Shown here piece after piece: positions 6,559 through 11,391 of a DNA stretch of 11,391 nt. This DNA is from JBGSIZ01 sp041742255. GTDB taxonomy: Bacteria; Pseudomonadota; Alphaproteobacteria; Rhodobacterales; Rhodobacteraceae. Below the pieces are notes generated by a model, which saw nothing but the letters and a program-made list of their open reading frames with translations, did no database searches and was not told where the DNA came from. The stretch covers positions 1-11,391 of the forward strand of contig JBGSIZ010000148.1 in the NCBI GenBank assembly GCA_041742255.1. Direction: 5' to 3'. Made by a program: the position numbers and the translations under genes. Position 1 is the stretch's first letter, and the number at the start of each line of letters is the position of its first letter.

Positions 6559-8796
6559 TCAGACCAGCAGGTCAAACGTCCGGATCAAGGGGAGTTCACG
6601 GGCGCGCACGCCTGTCAGATCAAACAGGGCGTTGGCAAGTGCCGCCGCCGCCGGTGGCGTGCCTGGTTCGCCCGCACCGCCGATAAAGCGGTTGTTTTGC
6701 AGGATGCGCACGTCGAACGCGGGGGCGTTGTGCATGCGAAGCGGGTCAAAATCGGGAAAGTTCCGTTGTTCGACCATGCCATCGGCAAAGGTTATTTCGC
6801 CCGACACCGCTGCCGACAGGCCATAGATGGCGCCCCCGGTCATCTGCGCCTCGATGTTGCGCGGGTCGAGCGCCACGCCGACGTCACAGGCGATCCAGAC
6901 CTTGTTGATCCGTACGGGACCACCTGCGGGTTGCGACACCTCAATCACTTGCGCCACAGGTGTTCCGAACGAATAGGTGAACGCCACGCCGCGCCCGATG
7001 CCGTCCGGTGTCTGGCCCGTCCAATTGGACATTTCGGCAACGGCCTCAACCACTTGGGCCGAAGGTTCATGTTCGCGTCGGATCAGTTCAAGCCGGAATT
7101 GCAGCGGGTCGCGCCCTGCTGCATGGGCCATTTCGTCGATAAAACTGTCAAAGAAAAACCCGTTCATGGAGTTGCCGACAGACCGCCAGAACCCGATGGG
7201 AACGGTCAGGTCCGCAAGGTGCCCGCGCATCCGGAAATTCGGGATGCCATAGGGTTGATCGAACGATCCCGCGAGCGTTTCGCGGTCAGGTCCCGGCATG
7301 TCCTGCCCTGTCAGACGTTTGCCCGATTGTTTGCTGACGGACGGGGCCGCAACCTGACCATCAATCAGGATCGCCTGTCCATCGCGCACCACCCCCCGGA
7401 ACCGTGCGAGGGCGGCCGGGCGATACATGTCGTGCTGCATGTCCTCTTCGCGGGACCAAGTGACATTGACAGGAATATCAGGGACTTCGCGGGCGACCTT
7501 GGCGGCAAGGACGGAAAAATCAACCTCGCTCCGCCGTCCGAAACCGCCGCCCATCAGGGTGGTGTGAACGGTCACGTTTTCGGGGTCCAGACCCAACGCC
7601 GCTGCGGATTGGTCGCGCACCAGAACGGGTGCCTGATTGCCCGACCAAATCTCTAGTCGGTCACCGGAAAAAAGTGCCGTCGCGTTCATCGGTTCCATCG
7701 TGGCATGGGCCAGCCACGGAATGCGGTATTCGGCGGTCAGAACGGTGCCGCCGTGATCGGCGTCAACGTCCCCATCGTTGCGGGGCGTTGCGTTTGGGTC
7801 GGTATCAAAGGCCTGCGCGATTTTCTCGAACAGTTGTTCGTTTTCGGCGGGGTAGGCGGCAACGTCCCAGACGACCGACACTGCATCGGCGGCTTGCATC
7901 GCAAGCCAGGTGTTGTTTGCAACCACGGCAATGCCATCGCCAAGGTCGATGATTTTTTCCACACCATCCATCGTGATGGCGTTCGTGGCATCGAACGAAA
8001 TCATGCCGGAGCGGCGAGGGTTCATCCGGACGGTTGCGAATCGCATGCCGTCCAACCGGGTGTCGATGGCGAACGGTGCGGTTCCCGTCGCCTTGCCCAC
8101 CATATCCACCCGAGGTTGATTTTTCCCTAACATCCGCCACGTCGCGGGATCGCGCAGCGCGACCTGCGGCGGATCAATGGCCGCAGCCGCCACGGCGAGG
8201 TCGATATAGGGGATGCTGGTCCCGTCCGCCGCAATCACCTGTCCGTTTTCGGTGCGCAGTTCCGCGACCGTGACACCCAATTGCTGGGCTGCCGCCAGTT
8301 TCAGCGTTTCGCGCGCCACCGCCCCGGCCTCGCGCACGCGCATCCAGCCGTCTTTCATCGAGGTCGAGCCGCCTGTGACCTGAAGCGACAACAGTTTCGC
8401 CGCGTCGCCGACAAAGCTGCGCATGGCTTCCTGAAACTCGCCCACGCGGTAGTTGCGGAACGGCAAGGCCTCGCTCAGGAGGGCGGAGTTATAATAGGCC
8501 TTGGCAGGGGGACCGTGCAGAACGGTGATCTTGTCCCAGTCCACATCCAGTTCTTCGGCCAGAAGGGCCGCCCATGTGGTGTGGACCCCTTGGCCCATTT
8601 CGGCCCGCGGCGCGATGATCGTCACGCCGTCCTGATTGAGGATCAAAAACGGGTTCAGCGTTACCGCGCCGTCCCCGGAGACCAGCGGATTTGGTGCATC
8701 CTGTTTGATCTTGTAGACCCCAAAGGCGACCCCGCCCACGATGGCGACGGACCCGAACAAGAACGTGCGGCGGGCAATTTTACCAAGACGTGACAT
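6559..8796 (-). CDS. Molybdopterin-binding large subunit, xanthine dehydrogenase family (IorB-like)
   Basis: A 745-residue catalytic subunit of a molybdenum hydroxylase, matching the length and order of the isoquinoline 1-oxidoreductase beta / membrane aldehyde dehydrogenase type. The N-terminus MSRLGKIARRTFLFG followed by a hydrophobic stretch (16-30) is a twin-arginine signal, predicting folded export and perhaps anchoring at the periplasmic face. RAEMGQG (64-70), LMGGGFGRRSE (414-424) and WRSVGNS (538-544) are cofactor-domain landmarks, and GGAGEPGTPP (706-715) carries Glu710, at the position of the catalytic base of this superfamily. The [2Fe-2S] partner is encoded 4 bp upstream in the same operon, and a terminator follows. 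The electron acceptor is unclear because no cytochrome c gene is adjacent, although related enzymes often have one. The substrate could be an N-heteroaromatic compound or an aldehyde; the sequence alone does not decide. Confidence 0.9.
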   Translation of the reverse strand: MSRLGKIARRTFLFGSVAIVGGVAFGVYKIKQDAPNPLVSGDGAVTLNPFLILNQDGVTIIAPRAEMGQGVHTTWAALLAEELDVDWDKITVLHGPPAKAYYNSALLSEALPFRNYRVGEFQEAMRSFVGDAAKLLSLQVTGGSTSMKDGWMRVREAGAVARETLKLAAAQQLGVTVAELRTENGQVIAADGTSIPYIDLAVAAAAIDPPQVALRDPATWRMLGKNQPRVDMVGKATGTAPFAIDTRLDGMRFATVRMNPRRSGMISFDATNAITMDGVEKIIDLGDGIAVVANNTWLAMQAADAVSVVWDVAAYPAENEQLFEKIAQAFDTDPNATPRNDGDVDADHGGTVLTAEYRIPWLAHATMEPMNATALFSGDRLEIWSGNQAPVLVRDQSAAALGLDPENVTVHTTLMGGGFGRRSEVDFSVLAAKVAREVPDIPVNVTWSREEDMQHDMYRPAALARFRGVVRDGQAILIDGQVAAPSVSKQSGKRLTGQDMPGPDRETLAGSFDQPYGIPNFRMRGHLADLTVPIGFWRSVGNSMNGFFFDSFIDEMAHAAGRDPLQFRLELIRREHEPSAQVVEAVAEMSNWTGQTPDGIGRGVAFTYSFGTPVAQVIEVSQPAGGPVRINKVWIACDVGVALDPRNIEAQMTGGAIYGLSAAVSGEITFADGMVEQRNFPDFDPLRMHNAPAFDVRILQNNRFIGGAGEPGTPPAAAALANALFDLTGVRARELPLIRTFDLLV

Positions 8797-8800
8797 GTGC

Positions 8801-9262
8801 TTAGCCCCCCATTTTCATGGCTGCATCGTGGATCGCGGCCCGGATCCGGGGGTAGGTGCCGCAGCGGCACAGATTGCCCTGCATGGCGTCATCAATGTCT
8901 TGGTCGGTGGGGGCAGGGACGCGCACCAGAAGGTCGGCGGCCTGCATGATCTGCCCCGATTGGCAGTAGCCGCATTGCGCCACTTGGTGGTCCACCCATG
9001 CCTGTTGCAGCACCGCGAGGTTGCCCGGCTGCCCCAACCCTTCGATGGTGGTTACGGCCCCCCAGACGTCTGCCAGCGCCACCTGACACGACCGCACGGC
9101 CTCGCCGTCGATATGGACGGTGCAGGCCCCGCAGGCGGCCACGCCGCAGCCGAATTTGGTGCCCGTCAGCCCGATTTCATCGCGCAAGACCCACAACAGC
9201 GGGACGGTGTCGGGCAGGTCCACCGTATGGGGCGTGCCGTTGATCGTAAGCGTGGTTGGCAT
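8801..9262 (-). CDS. [2Fe-2S] small subunit of the molybdenum hydroxylase (IorA-like)
   Basis: A 153-residue electron-transfer subunit with two [2Fe-2S] centres. The plant-ferredoxin-type cluster is bound by Cys39, Cys44, Cys47 and Cys59 (CGVAACGACTVHID...SC). The second cluster in the helical C-terminal half uses Cys97, Cys100, Cys132 and Cys134 (CGYCQSG and GNLCRCGTYPRI). All eight ligands are present and the length is normal for the family. It carries electrons from the molybdenum centre of the large subunit, whose gene starts 4 bp after this stop, so the two are surely cotranscribed. It has no signal peptide of its own; in such pairs the small subunit is thought to travel with the Tat-tagged large one. 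Start at ATG 9262 is chosen because TLTINGTPHTVDLPD is the usual first strand pair; the ribosome-binding site is weak (GGATGA at about -10). Confidence 0.93.
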   Translation of the reverse strand: MPTTLTINGTPHTVDLPDTVPLLWVLRDEIGLTGTKFGCGVAACGACTVHIDGEAVRSCQVALADVWGAVTTIEGLGQPGNLAVLQQAWVDHQVAQCGYCQSGQIMQAADLLVRVPAPTDQDIDDAMQGNLCRCGTYPRIRAAIHDAAMKMGG

Positions 9263-9279
9263 GGGATCATCCGCATTTT

Positions 9280-9295
9280 TGAACTGTTCGGTTCA
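9280..9295. promoter_or_regulatory. Palindromic operator candidate before the molybdenum hydroxylase operon
   Basis: On the minus strand the 16-mer TGAACCGAACAGTTCA is an imperfect palindrome with six of eight pairs matching and perfect 5-bp ends (TGAAC / GTTCA). The composition and size resemble TetR-family operators. It directly abuts the downstream side of a candidate -10 and lies 18 bp before the start codon, the usual place for a repressor site. No regulator gene is in the window. Confidence 0.4.
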
Positions 9296-9323
9296 GAAAT
9301 AGTCAGTTTTGCCGTTGGATCAA
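9296..9323 (-). promoter_or_regulatory. Candidate promoter for the molybdenum hydroxylase operon
   Basis: Minus strand: TTGATC (9318-9323; four of six to -35) and TATTTC (9296-9301; three of six to -10) with 16 bp between. It lies in the 70-bp gap after kynureninase and is followed at once by the palindrome 9280-9295. Weak on sequence alone; the position with the palindrome is what makes it credible. Confidence 0.33.
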
Positions 9324-9332
9324 GCCGGCAAA
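9308..9332 (-). terminator. Hairpin directly after the kynureninase stop codon
   Basis: TTTGCCG (9308-9314) and CGGCAAA (9326-9332) form a perfect 7-bp stem around an 11-base loop, starting at the base next to the kynureninase stop (9333-9335). The minus-strand sequence after it is AACTGACTATTT, not a clean T-run, so it may act as a weak terminator, a transcript-end stabiliser or a protein site. The -35 candidate of the next operon is inside its loop. Confidence 0.35.
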
Positions 9333-10526
9333 TCAGGTGACCCGCCCGCGAGTCTGATACTCTGGCCGGTCCCAGAGCCGATTTGTCATGACATCCGCCA
9401 TGATTTCAACGGCTTGGGTCACATCCATTGCATCAATGAAAAGTGGTGTGAATCCGAACCGCATGATGTCGGGTGCCCGGAAATCGCCGACTACTCCGCG
9501 GGCAATCAGGGCCTGCATCGCGGCGTAGCCATCGGCGAACTTGAACGACACCTGACTCCCGCGCAGGGCCGGGTCGCGGGGGCTGGCGAGGGTGAGCATG
9601 GGGCAGGCGGCTTCGACCTGAGTTATAAACTGTTCGGTCAAAGCGATTGATTTTGCACGGATATCTTCCATCGTCACAAGGTCCCAGATGTCCAGTGCCG
9701 CCTCGAGTGCGGCCAGCGCCAGAACCGGCGGGGTGCCGACCCGCATGCGTTCGATGCCATGGCCGGGGCGGTAATCGAGGTCGAATGCAAAGGGATTTTG
9801 GTGCCCGAGCCACCCCGAAAGTGCGGGGTTGATGCGGTTGGCGTGGCGGGGGGCGACGTAGATGAACGCTGGTGCGCCGGGGCCGCCGTTGAGGTATTTG
9901 TAGGTGCAGCCGACCGCGAAATCCGCGTTGCAATCCGATAGATATACCGGCAGCGCCCCTGCCGAATGGGCGAGGTCCCAGACGGTGACTGCCCCTACAT
10001 CCTGCGCCAAACGGGTCAATTTGGCCATGTCGTGTCTATATCCAGTGCGGTAGTCAACCTCGGTCAGGAGGGTCGCGGCGATGGTTTTGTCGAGGGATTT
10101 TTCGACGTCTTCGGGGGCTACCACTTTGAGAACATAGCCATTTCCGAGCGTCCGGACCAACCCTTGGGCCATGTAGAGGTCAGACGGGAAATTGCCGCTG
10201 TCGGACAGGATCACCTTGCGGTCGCCCGCAAGCGACAGGGCTGCCGCGAGCGCCTGATAAACCTTGATCGAGAGGGTGTCGCCCATCACGACATGGCCTG
10301 CCTCGGCCCCGATCAGCCGCGCGATTCTGTCACCGATTTCAGTGGGTTGCGCCATCCAACCCGCCCGGTTCCAGCCCGTGATGAGCATCTGTCCCCACTC
10401 GTCCCGGAGCATTTTTTCGACCCGCGCGGGGGCCGATTTTGGCAAGGGGCCAAGGCTGTTTCCATCGAGGTAGATCATGCCGGGGGGCAGGTCAAAGAGG
10501 GCTTTGGTGGCGGCGAAATAGGACAT
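9333..10526 (-). CDS. kynU: Kynureninase
   Basis: A 397-residue PLP-dependent hydrolase that splits L-kynurenine (or 3-hydroxykynurenine) to anthranilate (or 3-hydroxyanthranilate) and alanine in tryptophan catabolism, in the cytoplasm. Diagnostic segments: MIYLDGNSLGPLP (17-29), GWNRAGW (51-57), SDSGNFPSDLY (108-118) in the PLP phosphate region, TEVDYRTGYRHDM (155-167), WDLAHSAGALPV (183-194) with Asp184 expected at the PLP pyridine nitrogen and His187, and CTYKYLNGGPGAPAF (207-221) with Lys210 as the Schiff-base lysine; RVGTPPVLAL (262-271) closes the active site. Length is normal (about 400-420). The ATG at 10526 has AAGG seven bases upstream and gives the usual start. Gaps of 220 bp before and 70 bp after suggest its own transcription unit, with the SDR upstream on the same strand. 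Confidence 0.95.
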   Translation of the reverse strand: MSYFAATKALFDLPPGMIYLDGNSLGPLPKSAPARVEKMLRDEWGQMLITGWNRAGWMAQPTEIGDRIARLIGAEAGHVVMGDTLSIKVYQALAAALSLAGDRKVILSDSGNFPSDLYMAQGLVRTLGNGYVLKVVAPEDVEKSLDKTIAATLLTEVDYRTGYRHDMAKLTRLAQDVGAVTVWDLAHSAGALPVYLSDCNADFAVGCTYKYLNGGPGAPAFIYVAPRHANRINPALSGWLGHQNPFAFDLDYRPGHGIERMRVGTPPVLALAALEAALDIWDLVTMEDIRAKSIALTEQFITQVEAACPMLTLASPRDPALRGSQVSFKFADGYAAMQALIARGVVGDFRAPDIMRFGFTPLFIDAMDVTQAVEIMADVMTNRLWDRPEYQTRGRVT

Positions 10527-10543
10527 TCTGGAGCCTTGTTAAC

Positions 10544-10632
10544 GAGGGTTAAGCGGTCAAACGGGGCTGTGATTTTGCGTCGGTTCTGCGTCGGTATTCC
10601 GTCGGTGTCATGTATCGGATTTGGAGGGTTAA
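10544..10632. repeat. Triple 11-bp-period repeat CGTCGGT upstream of kynU, flanked by GAGGGTTAA copies
   Basis: CGTCGGT occurs at 10578-10584, 10589-10595 and 10600-10606, exactly 11 bp apart, so all three face the same side of the helix, 52-80 bp upstream of the kynureninase start. The 9-mer GAGGGTTAA flanks them at 10544-10552 and 10624-10632, and GTTAAC occurs at 10538-10543 and 10628-10633. Phased repeats at this distance suggest an activator or repressor array controlling kynU. Confidence 0.4.
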
Positions 10633-10676
10633 CGGGGCGTTCGGTCTGAGATGGCCCGAATTTGGGGCGGTGCCCA

Positions 10677-10688
10677 TGACAGTGTCAA
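10677..10688 (-). promoter_or_regulatory. Palindrome TGACAGTGTCA overlapping a consensus -35 box
   Basis: TGACA (10677-10681), G, TGTCA (10683-10687) is a perfect 11-bp palindrome. On the minus strand it overlaps an ideal -35, TTGACA (10683-10688), pointing to kynU. At 17-18 bp the best -10 is CCAAAT or CAAATT (three of six), so the promoter is only tentative; the start site would be about 120 bp upstream of kynU. The rest of the 220-bp gap holds the repeats described separately and no clear SDR terminator. Confidence 0.3.
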
Positions 10689-10746
10689 AATCGGATGAAG
10701 CCAAACGGGGGCGCCGCACCTTGTGTTCAGGGCTTGTTAAGGAGTG

Positions 10747-11391
10747 TCACGAAACCTGACCCCCGGCGATCTGGATGGTCTGGCCGTTCACGCTGCGCGC
10801 GGCGTGGGAACACAGCCACAAGGCGGCCCCCGCGACCTCGTCCACTTGCAAAAGGGTGCGGTGGCGATTGCCCTTGGCCAACATCTGCACTGCGTCGTCG
10901 TTGGACATGCCGCTGCGCGCCGAAATCGCGTCCGCTGAGCGGGTGACGATGGCCGTGTCCACATATCCGGGGCACAGCGCGTTAAAGGTGACGGCCCCGC
11001 CCATGTATTCCTCGGACAGGCCCCGGATCAGGCCGATCACCCCGTGTTTGGACGCCGTATAGGGCACCGCCCCCTTGAGCCCGCGCACCCCCGCGATGGA
11101 GGACACTACGATCATCCGTCCCCAGTCGCCAGGGGCCAAGGTGGCCAGCGCCGCCTGAAGTGTGAGGAACACCCCATCAAGGTTGGTGGACTGTGTGCGC
11201 CGCCAATCGGCGAGTGTGAGGCGGGCAAAGGGTTTGCCTTCGGCGATGCCTGCGTTGGCGATGCAGATTGCAATGGGGCCACGCGCGGCTGCGGCCTGCG
11301 CGATGCCGTCCCGCACCGCCGTTTCGTCCGTAACGTCCATCACCAGTGGGTGCAGGTTTGCCGTGGCTGCGGCGGCGGCGTGCAAAGCGTC
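10747..11391 (-). CDS. Short-chain dehydrogenase/reductase, N-terminus outside the window
   Basis: 214 residues are visible; the reading frame stays open to the right edge, so the gene continues beyond it and the glycine-rich TGxxxGIG nucleotide motif is outside. What is seen is classical SDR: VMDVTDE after the missing first half (Asp of the D-V/L motif), the ANAG motif (visible residues 45-48), catalytic Ser in VVSSIAG (97-98), YTASKHG with Tyr111 and Lys115, NALCPGYVDT after the catalytic segment, and the end VNGQTIQIAGGQVS. The CPGYVDTAIV and C-terminal segments resemble 3-hydroxybutyrate dehydrogenase and 3-hydroxyacyl-CoA dehydrogenase type SDRs. Beside kynureninase, an SDR of the 2-aminobenzoyl-CoA (anthranilate-CoA) route is an attractive guess, but the substrate cannot be read from the sequence. 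TTG at 11385 is not accepted as the start. Confidence 0.9.
   Translation of the reverse strand, partial: DALHAAAAATANLHPLVMDVTDETAVRDGIAQAAAARGPIAICIANAGIAEGKPFARLTLADWRRTQSTNLDGVFLTLQAALATLAPGDWGRMIVVSSIAGVRGLKGAVPYTASKHGVIGLIRGLSEEYMGGAVTFNALCPGYVDTAIVTRSADAISARSGMSNDDAVQMLAKGNRHRTLLQVDEVAGAALWLCSHAARSVNGQTIQIAGGQVS

Noticed and set aside
6697..7656. 319-codon plus-strand frame opposite the molybdopterin subunit
   Set aside because: The opposite strand has clear catalytic motifs in full register, while this frame is rich in Arg/His/Gly with no domain signature.
10747..11385. Complete SDR gene starting at TTG 11385
   Set aside because: The frame is still open upstream to the window edge and the essential N-terminal nucleotide-binding motif is missing, so the gene is cut by the window and not short.

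Overview
The window looks like chromosomal DNA of a GC-rich alphaproteobacterium, most likely a Rhodobacterales / Roseobacter-group member. I infer this from the high GC codon use, the combination of an RTX protein with a C-terminal Hint domain (a family I know mainly from Rhodobacteraceae), and the kynureninase and molybdenum hydroxylase neighbourhood. No database search was run; all family names come from motif reading.

Layout. (1) 2-199, plus strand: the C-terminal half of a GlcG/HbpS-type (DUF336) protein that begins outside the window. (2) 389-1168, plus: a class-I glutamine amidotransferase-like hydrolase of the gamma-glutamyl-GABA hydrolase (peptidase C26) family with its catalytic Cys and His-Glu intact. 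(3) 1179-6296, minus: one very large gene for a 1705-residue secreted calcium-binding RTX protein, convergent with (2) and only 10 bp from it. It carries a short N-terminal domain, seven blocks of RTX nonapeptides, a roughly 195-residue non-RTX beta-rich insertion, about five copies of a longer 70-100 residue module between the RTX blocks, and a C-terminal Hint (hedgehog/intein-type) domain whose Cys1521 follows directly on the last module. (4) 6297-6558: an intergenic stretch with a good intrinsic terminator for the operon on its right and a long-armed dyad upstream of the RTX gene. (5) 6559-9262, minus: a two-gene molybdenum hydroxylase (small [2Fe-2S] subunit, then large molybdopterin subunit with a Tat signal), 4 bp apart. 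(6) 9333-10526, minus: kynureninase. (7) 10747 to the right edge, minus: a short-chain dehydrogenase/reductase whose N-terminus lies outside the window.

How the parts may work together. Kynureninase makes anthranilate (or 3-hydroxyanthranilate) plus alanine from the tryptophan-derived kynurenines. The neighbouring SDR and the IorAB-like molybdenum hydroxylase suggest an aromatic or N-heteroaromatic catabolic neighbourhood, but the hydroxylase appears to have its own promoter and operator and a Tat signal, so a shared pathway is an inference. The RTX-Hint protein is the most unusual item: all its cysteines (two) are in the Hint domain, and no type I secretion genes are present in the window. 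The non-coding parts hold several dyads and an 11-bp-period triple repeat upstream of kynureninase that look regulatory. I did not find tRNA or rRNA genes, insertion sequences, CRISPR arrays or phage genes.
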